Shown one piece after another: positions 43,848-54,112 of a stretch of 64,000 bases of DNA. The DNA comes from Kordiimonas lipolytica (GTDB lineage Bacteria; Pseudomonadota; Alphaproteobacteria; Sphingomonadales; Kordiimonadaceae): positions 1 through 64,000 of the forward strand of contig NZ_LRUB01000011.1 in NCBI RefSeq assembly GCF_001550065.1, in the 5' to 3' direction. The notes beneath the pieces are model-generated. The model worked only from the letters and a program-made list of their open reading frames with translations, was not told the origin of the DNA and searched no databases. The translations under genes and the position numbers were made by a program. How positions within the stretch are numbered: the stretch's first letter is position 1; each line of letters begins with the position of its first letter.

Positions 43848-44169
43848 GGGCATGATGGTCCGTCTCGGAATCCTGTTATGGTACGGGACGCTGGGGGCCA
43901 TTGTCGGCATGTTTGGCGTGATGACCTATCACCCCGTGCTGAAAATGCCTATGCCATGGTGGTTTCGCTCGGGCGTCATGGTGGGCTGGATGAATTTTGT
44001 GCTGCTACTGTTCACTTACGACCGTTTCGCGGCCATGATGACAGACTATTTCGGTCCATCCGCGCCATCGCCATGGTGGATGGTGCTGGAAGGGGTTGGT
44101 GTCGGCCTTGTTTGCGGCTATTTCGCCACCCGCTTTGGCGGCGAAGGCAAAGAGCTTCTGGACAGTTAG
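43834..44169 (+). CDS. Three-helix membrane protein, C-terminal part of a split gene
   Basis: The 111-residue product has three hydrophobic segments (about 10-28, 45-60, 82-97) and the polar tail RFGGEGKELLDS. It begins inside the end of the upstream 38-codon frame and could be made by reinitiation, since its own ribosome site is poor. Removing one 10-bp repeat would fuse the two. It overlaps the stop codon of the convergent hydrolase by four bases. Function unknown. Confidence 0.65.
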   Translation: MSPNEGMMVRLGILLWYGTLGAIVGMFGVMTYHPVLKMPMPWWFRSGVMVGWMNFVLLLFTYDRFAAMMTDYFGPSAPSPWWMVLEGVGVGLVCGYFATRFGGEGKELLDS

Positions 44170-45134
44170 CGGCGGTCGAGCGACGCGACAAAGTTTCTGA
44201 CTGCCGTGGCGGAGATTGCCGGGATTTCCTCCATCGGGATATGGCCGATGTTTGGGAAGGTGACAAGCCGGGCGCCGCCGATCCGTTCAGCCAGTATCTG
44301 CCCAACCTCCAGCGGGATAAGGCTGTCCTCTTCGCCCCACAAGATGAGTGTCGGCACCTTGATCTGCGCCACGTCAAGGTCTTGCCGGCCCGCGTCGCGG
44401 TACCAGGCGAAGCGAAGGCCCGTCGCGCGGCGGTTGCCCGGGTGCCGCGCCAGCTCCCAATAGCGGTCCACCATCGTGTCGTTGATCAGGGAGTGATCAA
44501 CAATCGAGGTCTTCAGGCCTTCCTCAACGATGCTGCGTGGGGTGATATTCTCCAAAATCCAGTCGCTGTACCAATGGCCAGCCAATTCGAAGGCCTTGGG
44601 GCGTTTCACTGGGATTCTGGTGTTTTCCGGCGGGTTGACGCCGGCGGTATCCACCAAAACGATGCCGCTGAGTTTATCGCCATGTTCGATCGCGTACGCG
44701 AGCGTTACGCCGCCGCCCATTGAATTGCCGCCAAGGACAAAACTCTTGAGGTTCAAGGCTGTGGCGAACTCATCCACAAAAGCTACCATCCCGCCATAGG
44801 TGTAATCATCCGCCGGAGTGGCACCCGTCAGGCCGTGGCCGGGCAGGTCAACAGTGACGACAAAATAGTCTGTCTCAAGCGCATCCACCCAGCCTTCCCA
44901 GGTGTGAAGCGACGAATTTGAGCCATGCAGCAAAAGGATAGCGCGGCCTTCCGCGTTGCCCTGCATGCGGAAGTGGGCGCGGGCGCCAGAGGGGAGGTCG
45001 ATGAAATCAGAGGCGCCAGTGGCGTATTTCTCCGCCAGCTCCTCGTGCGGAATATCCGGTGTCCAGGAGATATAGATCACAAGCGCCAGTCCAAGCACTA
45101 CTAAGGCCAGCAGATATTTTATCGATTTCATCAT
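44166..45134 (-). CDS. Membrane-anchored alpha/beta hydrolase
   Basis: The 322-residue protein has an N-terminal hydrophobic helix (about 4-22), likely an uncleaved anchor, then an alpha/beta hydrolase domain. The oxyanion motif HGSN, nucleophile GNSMGG and final His in GHIPMEE form the catalytic set. The family includes esterases, C-C hydrolases and haloperoxidases; the substrate is not clear. GGGGGAG lies before the ATG at 45134, with an alternative at 45131. Confidence 0.87.
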   Translation of the reverse strand: MMKSIKYLLALVVLGLALVIYISWTPDIPHEELAEKYATGASDFIDLPSGARAHFRMQGNAEGRAILLLHGSNSSLHTWEGWVDALETDYFVVTVDLPGHGLTGATPADDYTYGGMVAFVDEFATALNLKSFVLGGNSMGGGVTLAYAIEHGDKLSGIVLVDTAGVNPPENTRIPVKRPKAFELAGHWYSDWILENITPRSIVEEGLKTSIVDHSLINDTMVDRYWELARHPGNRRATGLRFAWYRDAGRQDLDVAQIKVPTLILWGEEDSLIPLEVGQILAERIGGARLVTFPNIGHIPMEEIPAISATAVRNFVASLDRR

Positions 45135-45298
45135 CAGTGTCTCCCCCATTTGGCCGGGAGCTTACCTGAACAGGGATGCGGGCGCCAGTAGTGATTGGAG
45201 TCCGAATTCGCCGCATACAGGCCGGTTCAGGAAATTGACTATTGCCAAAATTGACCATTATCAGAGACACTTGGGCGAACCTGACGGCATGAGAGCTT

Positions 45299-46951
45299 AT
45301 GATACTGCATATTCTTGTCGCCCTTGGAGGCGTTGGCCTGTTTCTGTTCGGCATGATCGTGCTGACGGACGGTTTGCGTGCACTGGCGGGCAAGGCGCTT
45401 AGGCAGGCGCTGGCACGCTATACCACCACGCCTTTGTCGGGCGTGGCCACAGGGGCGATCACAACGGCCATCATCCAGTCATCCAGCGCCACAACAGTCA
45501 CCGCGGTAGGCTTTGTTGGCGCGGGCATCATCACCTTTACCCAGGCGCTGGGGATCATTCTGGGCGCCAATATCGGCACAACCATCACCGGCTGGCTTGT
45601 CGCCCTTATCGGTTTCAAGCTCCAATTGGGGCTGATGGTGATGCCGCTTGTGCTTCTCGGCGTCTTGATGCGCCTTTTCGGCAAAGGCAAGGTTCGGGAC
45701 ATTGGCTGGGCACTGGCGGGCTTCAGCCTGCTGTTCATCGGGATCGAGACGATGCAGAACGGCATGGGCGCGTTTGAAGGTTTGGTAACGCCCGAGAATT
45801 TTCCCACCGACACGCTCTGGGGCCGGTTCCAGCTGGTCCTGATCGGCATTGGCATCACCATCATCACCCAGTCCTCGAGCGCCGGTATCGCGGCCACATT
45901 GGTGGCGCTGTCGGTCGGCTCGGTGAATTTCCCGCAGGCGGCGGCCATGGTCATAGGGATGGACGTGGGCACCACCTTCACGGCGATGCTGGCCACCATC
46001 GGGGGCTCGGTCTCCATGCGGCAGACGGCATTTGCCCATGTGGCTTATAACCTGTTTGCCGGCACCATGGCTTTCTGCACCCTGGGCTATTATACGGCCA
46101 TTGTAGACGCCTGGCTTGGTGGCGGCGCGGCAGGTAACGCCCAAGTCGCCGTTGTTGGCTTCCACACGGCGATGAATGTGATCGGCGTGATCATTGTGTT
46201 GCCTTTCATTCGCTATTTCGCCCGGGCTATCGTTCGCCTGATGCCGGAGCGCAAGGCCCCGTTCGAGCGCGGCCTGGACACAGCGCTCTACAGCGAACCG
46301 GGGGCCGCCAGCATTGCCGGGCTTGCCGTGGCACAGCAGCTGACAGACGCGCTTTTCGCGCTCTTGCGGGACCAGCTAGACCCGGCGCGGCGCCATGTGG
46401 ACCGCACTTGGCCGCTGGTGGAGATCGAACGTGGCATCACGGCGGCTGAAGAATTCGTTGAAAATATCCCGCCCAGCCAGGGGGACGGGTTGGTGAGCGC
46501 GCGCGAAAGCAACACGCTGCATATTCTTGACCACCTCAGGCGCCTGCATCACCGCTGCATGCAGATTGAGCGGGTCGACGCCCTGTCGTCCGACAGGCGG
46601 CTTGAGCGCCTGAGGGCCGTTCTCGCCCACAGCCTTGATACCTATCTGGCACACGAAGAAGGCGGCCGCCCCGATATCTATTTTGACCGTGTTCGCAGCT
46701 TCATGCGGCTGCAGCGGCATAAATACCGCGAAAGCACGGTTATGGCCGCCACGCGCAAGCAGATGGGCGAGGTGGGGCTTCTGATGCGGCTGGATGCGGT
46801 TCGCTGGCTGCAGCGGGTTTCTTACCACGCTTGGCGCATCAGCCATCATTTCCATGCCGCCCAAATGGAAAACGGTATGCCAGCCACGCCACCGGTGGAA
46901 GAGGGGCCAGAAATAAGGAATGGTGGGGAAAGTGATGATGAGGATGATTAA
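45299..46951 (+). CDS. Na+/phosphate cotransporter family protein (NptA-like) with PhoU domain
   Basis: The 550-residue protein has two inverted Na_Pi_cotrans repeats with QSSSATT (about 61-67) and QSSSAGIA (about 190-197) motifs, the substrate-binding signature. About nine membrane helices are followed by a helical PhoU-like C-terminal domain from residue 335. It should bring phosphate into the cell with sodium, consistent with a marine habitat, as inference. It converges on aroC. Confidence 0.9.
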   Translation: MILHILVALGGVGLFLFGMIVLTDGLRALAGKALRQALARYTTTPLSGVATGAITTAIIQSSSATTVTAVGFVGAGIITFTQALGIILGANIGTTITGWLVALIGFKLQLGLMVMPLVLLGVLMRLFGKGKVRDIGWALAGFSLLFIGIETMQNGMGAFEGLVTPENFPTDTLWGRFQLVLIGIGITIITQSSSAGIAATLVALSVGSVNFPQAAAMVIGMDVGTTFTAMLATIGGSVSMRQTAFAHVAYNLFAGTMAFCTLGYYTAIVDAWLGGGAAGNAQVAVVGFHTAMNVIGVIIVLPFIRYFARAIVRLMPERKAPFERGLDTALYSEPGAASIAGLAVAQQLTDALFALLRDQLDPARRHVDRTWPLVEIERGITAAEEFVENIPPSQGDGLVSARESNTLHILDHLRRLHHRCMQIERVDALSSDRRLERLRAVLAHSLDTYLAHEEGGRPDIYFDRVRSFMRLQRHKYRESTVMAATRKQMGEVGLLMRLDAVRWLQRVSYHAWRISHHFHAAQMENGMPATPPVEEGPEIRNGGESDDEDD

Positions 46952-46975
46952 GAGGCTAAGCCCACCAACCACCCG

Positions 46976-48049
46976 TTAGCCACACTGCGCGCGGTGCATC
47001 ATCATATGGTCGGCCAGCACGATGGCCATCATGGCCTCAGCGATTGGCACGGCGCGGATGCCCACGCAAGGGTCATGACGGCCCTTGGTAACCACGTCAA
47101 CGGCTTCACCACGCGTGTTTACGCTTTTGCGCGGCGTGAGGATAGAGCTGGTTGGCTTAACGGCAAAGCGGGCCACGATGGGCTGGCCGGTCGAGATGCC
47201 GCCCAAAATACCGCCCGCGTTGTTTGACATGAACTGGGGCCCACCGTTTGCGCCGGGCACCATTTCATCGGCATTCTCTTCGCCCGTAAGGGTTGCTGCT
47301 TCCATGCCCGCGCCAATTTCCACGCCCTTGGCGGCATTGATGCTCATCAGGGCGGTCGCCAGGTCAGCGTCCAGCTTGGCGTAGATGGGCGCACCCCAAC
47401 CGGCGGGAACGCCTTCGGCAACCACTTCGATCACGGCACCAATGCTGCTGCCGGCCTTCCTTATGGCGTCAAGCTCTGTCGCCCAGGCCTGAGCCGTTTC
47501 AGCGTCTGCGCAGAAGAAGGGGTTGCGGTCCACCTCAGCCCAATCGAACCGGCTGCGGTCAATCTTGTGCGATCCCATCTGCACCATCGAGGCGCGGATG
47601 GTGATGCCGTCACCCAATACTTTGCGGGCGATGGCGCCTGCGGCCACGCGTGCTGCGGTTTCGCGTGCACTGGACCGTCCGCCCCCGCGATAGTCGCGGA
47701 TGCCGTATTTTTCCATATAGGTGAAATCGGCGTGGCCGGGGCGGAAGCGCTCGGCAATATCGCCATAATCCTTGCTGCGCTGATCGGTGTTCTCGATCAT
47801 CAACTGCACGGGGGTGCCCGTGGTCTTGCCCTCAAACACGCCAGACAGGATTTTCACAGCGTCGGGTTCACGGCGCTGTGTGGTGTATTTGCTCTGGCCC
47901 GGCTTGCGTTTGTCCAGAAACACCTGGATTTCCTCTTCCGTGATCTCCAAGAGGGGCGGCACGCCATCAACGGTGGCGCCCAGCGCCGGACCGTGGCTTT
48001 CGCCCCAGGTGGTGAAACGGAAAAGTCTGCCAAATGTATTATAAGACAT
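46976..48049 (-). CDS. aroC: Chorismate synthase
   Basis: AroC converts EPSP to chorismate, the last shared step to aromatic amino acids. The 357-residue protein has the FMN-binding signatures [46 protein letters not shown] and a C-terminal [17 protein letters not shown]. It is intact. It follows fabI by 29 bases on the same strand and may be cotranscribed. Confidence 0.96.
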   Translation of the reverse strand: MSYNTFGRLFRFTTWGESHGPALGATVDGVPPLLEITEEEIQVFLDKRKPGQSKYTTQRREPDAVKILSGVFEGKTTGTPVQLMIENTDQRSKDYGDIAERFRPGHADFTYMEKYGIRDYRGGGRSSARETAARVAAGAIARKVLGDGITIRASMVQMGSHKIDRSRFDWAEVDRNPFFCADAETAQAWATELDAIRKAGSSIGAVIEVVAEGVPAGWGAPIYAKLDADLATALMSINAAKGVEIGAGMEAATLTGEENADEMVPGANGGPQFMSNNAGGILGGISTGQPIVARFAVKPTSSILTPRKSVNTRGEAVDVVTKGRHDPCVGIRAVPIAEAMMAIVLADHMMMHRAQCG

Positions 48050-48078
48050 AAGCTTACAAGGCTTTCTTAAGGTTTATT

Positions 48079-48894
48079 CTAATCCATCGAGTTGATGAGG
48101 ATTTTCATCGCCTCATCATCTGTCGGCATACAGGTGGTGGAGAAACCGCTGTCCACATGGTGGGTTTCGCCAGTGACGCCCGATGACAGATCAGACAGCA
48201 GATAAAGGCCCGCGCCCGCCACGTCATCAAGCGTGATGTTGCGGCGCAGTGGTGCGTTTTGCTCATTGTATTTCAGCAGCATGCGGAAGTCACCAACGCC
48301 AGACGCCGCAAGCGTTTTCATCGGGCCCGCAGAGATGGTGTTCACGCGGATGCCTTTTTCGCCCAGGTCGCGCGCCATATAGCGGGTGGAGCACTCAAGC
48401 GCGGCTTTCGCGACACCCATCACGTTATAGTGGGGCACTACCTTTTCAGAGCCATAGTAGCTGAGCGTCAGCATGCTGCCGCCGTTCGTCATCATCTTTT
48501 CCAGACGCTGGCCCACGGCCACGAAGCTGTAGGCAGAGATGTTCATGGTCATCAGGAAGTTATCGAGCGTGGTGTCAATATAGCGACCGCGCAGCTCAGA
48601 CTTGTCCGAATAGCCAATGGCGTGCACGAAAAAGTCGATGCTGTCCCACTTTTCGGCCAATTTCTCGGCCATGGCGTCGATCGAGGCGGCGTCGGAGACG
48701 TCACACTGAACCAGGAAATCGGAACCGATGGATTCCGCGAGCGGACGCACGCGCTTTTCAAGCGCTTCGCCCTGGTATGAAAAGGCAACCTCTGCGCCTT
48801 GCTCTGCGCAAGCTTTGGCAATGCCCCAGGCCATCGAGCGGTCGTTTGCGACGCCCATGATCAGCCCGCGTTTTCCTTCCATCAATTTGGTCAT
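48079..48894 (-). CDS. fabI: Enoyl-[acyl-carrier-protein] reductase (NADH)
   Basis: FabI reduces trans-2-enoyl-ACP, the last step of each fatty-acid elongation round, and is the triclosan target. The 271-residue SDR has GVANDRSMAWGIAKA at the NAD site and the active-site YNVMGVAKAALE with Tyr and Lys in the FabI Y-x6-K spacing. It precedes aroC on the same strand. Confidence 0.95.
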   Translation of the reverse strand: MTKLMEGKRGLIMGVANDRSMAWGIAKACAEQGAEVAFSYQGEALEKRVRPLAESIGSDFLVQCDVSDAASIDAMAEKLAEKWDSIDFFVHAIGYSDKSELRGRYIDTTLDNFLMTMNISAYSFVAVGQRLEKMMTNGGSMLTLSYYGSEKVVPHYNVMGVAKAALECSTRYMARDLGEKGIRVNTISAGPMKTLAASGVGDFRMLLKYNEQNAPLRRNITLDDVAGAGLYLLSDLSSGVTGETHHVDSGFSTTCMPTDDEAMKILINSMD

Positions 48895-48983
48895 ATTCGC
48901 CCCCTTTTTATATCTGTTAGGCCGAGAATTCGGCGCATCCTACACGAAGCGCCCGGATGGTCAATTGTTTTGGCCGAAACTGA

Positions 48984-49937
48984 TTAGGCTTCGGATTCCG
49001 GCGCTTCCGCGCCTTCTTTCTTTTCATCTGGTTTTGATGCAGCCTCTGCAGCTTCTTCCTTTGCACGCCGTTCTACCCGCGCCTTGGCTTTTGCCCGGCT
49101 GGCATCCCCAAACGTATATGCTGCGTTGAGTTCCGCCCCCAGCACAAACCCAAGGCTGACAAGGAAACAGAATAGCTGCATCACCACCACGCCCGCTAGG
49201 CTGCCGTAGGTGACATCATAGTTTCCGGCGTACTTGAGATAGACCGAAAGCCCCTTGGCTGTGGCGATCAACACCACGACGCTCAGGAGCGTACCGGGCA
49301 GGCGGGCAGTGTGCTTGATCTTCCTTGGGGTCAGGGCAAGGTACATCATATAGATGCCCAGGGTCAGAATGGAGGGGCTCACCAGCAGGCTCAGGTACCC
49401 CCAGGCGGTGTTGATGCCTTCCGATACGATGTCGGGAAACAGGCTGGTGACCGCCTTCAGGACCGCGGGCCCCAGCACCATGATCGACATGGCGGTGACG
49501 ATTGCGATGGCACCGAACACAACAACACCAAGGCTTTCAAGCCGCCTGATCCAGACAGCACGGGCATATTCCTTGCCGAAAGCCTTGATCAATATCTCGC
49601 GCGCTGCTTCAACGCCGTTGCCGGCTGTCCAGATGGCCAGAAGGATCGATCCGGTCAGGATTTCGGCACCGGTGTTTTTGACGATGCCATCGATTGGCCC
49701 TTTGACCACCTTTGATACTTCTGGCGGCAAAACATCGTTGAGGAGATAGTTTACCGCCTCGACGCCGCTTGCCGTTTGGCCCATAAAGCCGGAAACGGCC
49801 ACAAGGAAGATGATGAACGGAAACAGCGAAAGCATGGTCAGGAAGGCCATATTGCCCGCAGCCGCCATGCCGTCATTGTCGAAGAAATAGATGAAGGTGC
49901 GCTTCCAGGCCCGTTTATGGCGTTCGATCGGGTTCAT
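48984..49937 (-). CDS. YihY/virulence factor BrkB family membrane protein
   Basis: The 317-residue protein has six hydrophobic helices and the family's central LTPRKIKHTARLPGTLLSVVVL block, with VLGAELNAAYTFGD near the C-terminal helix. A charged Ala-Lys-Glu tail follows. The family is often mislabelled RNase BN; its function is unknown, with suggested export roles. It lies 4 bases after the DnaJ-like gene and may share its promoter. Confidence 0.9.
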   Translation of the reverse strand: MNPIERHKRAWKRTFIYFFDNDGMAAAGNMAFLTMLSLFPFIIFLVAVSGFMGQTASGVEAVNYLLNDVLPPEVSKVVKGPIDGIVKNTGAEILTGSILLAIWTAGNGVEAAREILIKAFGKEYARAVWIRRLESLGVVVFGAIAIVTAMSIMVLGPAVLKAVTSLFPDIVSEGINTAWGYLSLLVSPSILTLGIYMMYLALTPRKIKHTARLPGTLLSVVVLIATAKGLSVYLKYAGNYDVTYGSLAGVVVMQLFCFLVSLGFVLGAELNAAYTFGDASRAKAKARVERRAKEEAAEAASKPDEKKEGAEAPESEA

Positions 49938-49941
49938 CCGG

Positions 49942-50880
49942 TCAGCTTAGCCCCGCTTTTTTGCGCAGTTCCGCGCCATTGCCGCCGGACCATTGCTTCA
50001 TCAGCTTTTCAAGCTCGGCGTCGCGGTCTGTTGGCAGCATCAGCTTCAGGTTGACATACATGTTGCCCACCTCATCACCGCGTTTGACACCCTTGCCCTT
50101 CAGCCTCAGGCGCTTGCCGGTGGAGCTGTTTTTGGGGATGCGGACTGTCAGGCGCCCTTTTGGTGTGGGCACCTCAATGTCGCCGCCCAACACCGCCTCA
50201 TCAAGTGAGATTGGCAGTTCCAGATGGATATCCAGGTCCTTGCGGGTGAAATAGGGGTGTGGCGCCACGCGGATTTCCACCATGGCGTCGCCCTTTGGGC
50301 CCTTGCCGAAGCCGGGGCCGCCCTGGCCTGAGAGCCGGATCACCTGGCCGTCCTTGATGCCGGGTGGGATTTTGATGTCCACGTTCCGACCGTCGTTGAG
50401 CGTCAGCCTGCGTGTGCTGCCGTTGATCGACTCGTCAAATCCGATGGTGATCTTGTAGCTGAGGTCCAGCCCGCGCTTCCGGCCAGACTGCTCAAACGGG
50501 CTATCCCCGCGTGAAGGCCCTTTGCGCCTGCTTGAAGAACGGAAAAATTCCGTGAAGATGTCCTGGGCTTCATCAAGATCGAAATCGTCGAAGCTTGCGG
50601 AGGCACGGCGCTTTCCGCCGCCTCCAAAACCAAACGGGTTGGAGTAGGTGCGTTTCTCGGCGCCGGTTTCGTCAATCTCGCCACGGTCATAGCGGGCGCG
50701 CTGCTGCTCGTTCCCCAGGATCGAATAGGCCGCGGAAACTTCCTTGAAGCGGTCCACGATCTTGGGATTATCCTTGTTGGCGTCCGGATGGTATTTTTTT
50801 GCCAAGGAACGATAGGCCTTCTTGACGTCATCCTGGCTGGCGTCGCGGTTTAGGCCCAAAATATCATAAAGGTCGCTCAT
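49942..50880 (-). CDS. DnaJ C-terminal domain co-chaperone (CbpA-like)
   Basis: The 312-residue Hsp40 has an N-terminal J domain (DLYDILGLNRDASQDDVKKAYRSLAKKYHPDANKD) with the HPD motif, then a Gly/Phe-rich linker (NPFGFGGGGKR) and the two beta-barrel DnaJ_C domains. It has no zinc-finger cysteines, so it is CbpA- or DnaJ type B-like. It should stimulate DnaK. It leads an operon with the BrkB-family gene and is divergent from pdxH. Confidence 0.93.
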   Translation of the reverse strand: MSDLYDILGLNRDASQDDVKKAYRSLAKKYHPDANKDNPKIVDRFKEVSAAYSILGNEQQRARYDRGEIDETGAEKRTYSNPFGFGGGGKRRASASFDDFDLDEAQDIFTEFFRSSSRRKGPSRGDSPFEQSGRKRGLDLSYKITIGFDESINGSTRRLTLNDGRNVDIKIPPGIKDGQVIRLSGQGGPGFGKGPKGDAMVEIRVAPHPYFTRKDLDIHLELPISLDEAVLGGDIEVPTPKGRLTVRIPKNSSTGKRLRLKGKGVKRGDEVGNMYVNLKLMLPTDRDAELEKLMKQWSGGNGAELRKKAGLS

Positions 50881-50928
50881 AGGATTGTATCAAACCCAAA
50901 AAACAGATACTGAATCACGTGTCTTGCT

Positions 50929-50958
50929 ATCATATAAGGGGCAGGGCACGGCGTGCAA
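50929..50958 (-). promoter_or_regulatory. Candidate promoter of the DnaJ-BrkB genes
   Basis: On the minus strand TTGCAC (50958-50953) and TATGAT (50934-50929) are 18 bases apart, 48 bases before the DnaJ-like start. Confidence 0.45.
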
Positions 50959-51041
50959 TATTCTTGCGTTTATAGATGCTTAGTTTTGATATAGCAGAAT
51001 GCGCCACCTAAGTGACGAAAAAGATTTTATGACAAGGATTT

Positions 51042-51650
51042 ATGACAGTGTCTGACAAGCGCGCGGCCTTTGAAACACCTTTTGACCAGGTCAACGCCTG
51101 GATTGCCGAGGCAACAGAGAGTGAGCCAAACGATCCAACGGCCATGGCGCTTGCGACAGCCACACCAGACGGAATACCAAGCGTGCGCATGGTGCTTCTG
51201 AAGGGGTGTGATGCTGATGGCCTTGTTTTCTATACCAACCTTGAAAGCCGCAAAGGCGGTGAACTGGCAGCCAATCCGAACGCGGCACTTTTGTTTCACT
51301 GGAAAACACTGCGCCGCCAGATACGCGTTGAGGGGGCTGTAGAGCCTGTTACCCTTGAGGAAGCGGACGCCTATTTCGCGTCACGCCCGCGTGCCAGCCG
51401 CATTGGTGCCTGGGCATCCCAGCAGTCTCGCGAAATGGAAGGCCGCTTCGAATTTGAAGGTGCGATCGCGAAATATACTGCCAAGTTTGGCGCTGGCGAG
51501 GTGCCGCGGCCAGATCATTGGTCCGGCTTTCGCCTGAAGCCGCGCTATTTCGAATTCTGGCGCGACCGGAAATTCCGCCTGCACGAGCGTGTTACCTACA
51601 CCCGTGATGAGGCTGCAGGCGATTGGCGCCTAGCAGAGCTTTACCCCTGA
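51042..51650 (+). CDS. pdxH: Pyridoxamine 5'-phosphate oxidase
   Basis: PdxH oxidises PNP or PMP to the active cofactor PLP with FMN. The 202-residue protein has PSVRMVLLKGCDADGLVFYTNLESRKGGEL, RQIRVEGAVEPV and the C-terminal DHWSGFRLKPRYFEFWRDRKFRLHER signature with the substrate-binding Arg and His. ACAAGGA precedes the ATG. It is divergent from the DnaJ-like gene. Confidence 0.95.
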   Translation: MTVSDKRAAFETPFDQVNAWIAEATESEPNDPTAMALATATPDGIPSVRMVLLKGCDADGLVFYTNLESRKGGELAANPNAALLFHWKTLRRQIRVEGAVEPVTLEEADAYFASRPRASRIGAWASQQSREMEGRFEFEGAIAKYTAKFGAGEVPRPDHWSGFRLKPRYFEFWRDRKFRLHERVTYTRDEAAGDWRLAELYP

Positions 51651-51802
51651 TATTTCACTTTTGTGACGGCTTGAGCAGACTTTTGACTGAACTGTCACGC
51701 ACCTGAAATATCTCTGTCACAGTCAAAAATTAGGTTGCTCCTCGCACGAAATTTACTGCGGGGCTGCACGCATGGTGGCACCGCTTAGTGAGGGGTTATA
51801 TC

Positions 51803-53974
51803 ATGCGCATTTCTGTCCGCTTTAGGATTCTTCTGGGCTTTGCGGCTGTCATTGTCACACTTGCAGCAGCAAACCGCATATCGTCGTCGGGGCTTCGTGG
51901 CCTTGATGGCGCTTCTCAGGCAATTGCCGATAAGACGGACATTGTGCGTCATGTGAATGACTATGCTTCCGACATTGCCGCGCAAACGAGTGCCTTGCGG
52001 ACATTCGCCTTTTCCGGGCGCGATGAAGACAAGCAGCGCTTGACCGAAGCACAGGCGCGGGCAGATGCTACGCGTGTGAAGGTGGCGGAGATACTGGCGC
52101 AAACGGGGGCGGCGGAGACTGCCCAGGCCCTTGAAACAGCTTCCCACGATTTTGACACTGTTTTCACAGCTGTTGAAAACCGCTTGGGCAATGAAGAAGA
52201 TGCCCTTCAGGTGGTGGCCATCGGTATTGGCAAGCTGGAAAGCTCAGCCGCAGCGCTGGTGGAATTCCTGAAATCAAAGGATGGTGAGGCGGCGGCGCTT
52301 GCGCCTCAGTTTGGCCCACTGGTGGCGCGCTACAATCAGGCGAGCATCGCCTATGTGGCGTCTGGCCGGCTGGCAGACTTTGAAGAGGCAATTTCAGCGG
52401 GCGAGGAACTCGACGGCCTTATCAGGACAGCGCAGATGGCCCTTAAGGGCACGCCGCGCCGCGAGATGCGGGTGCTGATCTATGCCCGGCGGGACAGCGA
52501 CGTGATCCGCCAGAGCCTGCGGGCAAAGCATGCGGCAGCGACATCGCTGCAAGACACAATGACCCAGTTGGAAGCTGCAGCGACCGCCATTGCCAACATT
52601 ACCGCAAAAGCCAAGTTGACGGCCCGGGAAGAGCAAGGGCATGCCCTGACTGATATGATCGCGGCTGTCGATAAAGCAACTGAGCAAAGCTTTATCGGGT
52701 TGGTCGTTGGTGCGGTCATCGCAGCCATCATGGCCTGGTATATTGGCTTTTCGGTTGCGCGCCCGCTTGGCCGCATCACGGACGCGATTGCCAAACTTGC
52801 GGCTGGCGACAAGACGGTTGAAATCCCGGGTCGGGACCGGGGTGACGAGCTGGGCCGCATGGCGGAAGCTGCCGGTGTGTTCAAAGACAAGACATTTGAG
52901 CTTGAGCGCCTTGCTGAGGAAAAGCATGAGGTTGAGCGGCGCGAGGCCGAGGCCCGCCGCCTGCAGGAGGTTGAAGATGCTCGCCGCCTTGAGGAGCATC
53001 AGAAGGCCGAAGAACGCGCGCGGGAAGAACGCCGTGAAGCGCGCCAGCAGCAACGTCTGCAAATGGCAGACGCTTTTGAGGCCGGTGTGATGCGCATCGT
53101 GGAATCAGTTGCCGGTGCGTCGCGCAATATGGCGGGTGCTGCCAGCAAGCTGGTGAGCAATACTGAGCGCACAGCGTCAGAAGTGAACGCAACCCAGCGT
53201 GCCACTGATGAGGCGTCCCAGAATGTGCAGGCTGTGGCGGGGGCCACGGAAGAGCTTTCTGTGTCTTTCCGGTCTGTCAGCAATGAGCTCGATGAAAACG
53301 CCAAGGTAGCGCAGAGTGCTGTTGAGGAAGCGAGCCGCACGACAGAGACGGTGGCGGGGCTTTCGGATGCCGCACACCAGATCGGGAATGTGGTGAAGAT
53401 GATCCGCGATATCGCGGAACAGACCAACCTGCTTGCCCTCAATGCGACCATCGAGGCCGCGCGCGCAGGTGATGCCGGTCGCGGGTTTGCCGTGGTGGCG
53501 TCTGAAGTGAAAAGCCTTGCGGCGCAGTCAAGCAAAGCCACCGAAGACATTGCGGCATATGTCGAAAAGATCCAACTGGTATCAAATGATGCGTCCGGCG
53601 CAATTGAGCGCATTGGCGACATTATCGGCCAGATGAATGATGTGACCCAATCTGTTGTTGCGGCCGTTCAGCAGCAGGCGGCGGCGACAGGTGAGATTGC
53701 TCATAATGTCCAGCAAGTTTCGGCAGGAACCGAACAAGTGCGGGCCAGTGTCTCTATTGTAGATACGGCAGCCTATGAGACACGCACCATGTCCAGTGAC
53801 CTGAAAACGAATGCAGAAAGCCTGATGGAGGAAGCCGACAGCCTCAAACGTGAAGTGGAGCGTTTCCTGACGGAAGTACGTGACACAAAAGAGGAAGAGG
53901 CGACCACAACTGTCGCGAAGGCGACTACAGCGAAAAATATGGGTGCTCAAATCCATCTGCTGCGATCTGCTTAG
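51803..53974 (+). CDS. Methyl-accepting chemotaxis protein
   Basis: The 723-residue chemoreceptor has a membrane helix (about 6-24), a helical periplasmic sensor domain of about 260 residues, a second helix (about 297-317), a HAMP domain ([26 protein letters not shown]) and an acidic/basic coiled-coil linker rich in Glu and Arg (about 370-415). The signalling hairpin [37 protein letters not shown] is intact. The ligand is unknown. No che genes are nearby. GAGGGG lies before the ATG at 51803, which is favoured over one five codons upstream. Confidence 0.93.
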   Translation: MRISVRFRILLGFAAVIVTLAAANRISSSGLRGLDGASQAIADKTDIVRHVNDYASDIAAQTSALRTFAFSGRDEDKQRLTEAQARADATRVKVAEILAQTGAAETAQALETASHDFDTVFTAVENRLGNEEDALQVVAIGIGKLESSAAALVEFLKSKDGEAAALAPQFGPLVARYNQASIAYVASGRLADFEEAISAGEELDGLIRTAQMALKGTPRREMRVLIYARRDSDVIRQSLRAKHAAATSLQDTMTQLEAAATAIANITAKAKLTAREEQGHALTDMIAAVDKATEQSFIGLVVGAVIAAIMAWYIGFSVARPLGRITDAIAKLAAGDKTVEIPGRDRGDELGRMAEAAGVFKDKTFELERLAEEKHEVERREAEARRLQEVEDARRLEEHQKAEERAREERREARQQQRLQMADAFEAGVMRIVESVAGASRNMAGAASKLVSNTERTASEVNATQRATDEASQNVQAVAGATEELSVSFRSVSNELDENAKVAQSAVEEASRTTETVAGLSDAAHQIGNVVKMIRDIAEQTNLLALNATIEAARAGDAGRGFAVVASEVKSLAAQSSKATEDIAAYVEKIQLVSNDASGAIERIGDIIGQMNDVTQSVVAAVQQQAAATGEIAHNVQQVSAGTEQVRASVSIVDTAAYETRTMSSDLKTNAESLMEEADSLKREVERFLTEVRDTKEEEATTTVAKATTAKNMGAQIHLLRSA

Positions 53975-53997
53975 CAGATTTTTAATCCTAGAATTTG

Positions 53998-54022
53998 AAA
54001 GCCCGCGTTTGCGGGCTTTTTT
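53998..54022 (+). terminator. Terminator after the chemoreceptor gene
   Basis: AAAGCCCGC-gttt-GCGGGCTTT followed by TTT, giving a 9-bp stem with a U-rich end. It separates the chemoreceptor from the dehydrogenase cluster. Confidence 0.92.
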
Positions 54023-54112
54023 CGTTTTCGCCTTTGAAGTCTTCTGAAGCCGAACTAGTCTCTAATGCAACAGATTGCCTTTGGGGAAAGGCGGCTTTTC
54101 AAAGGGGGAAAG

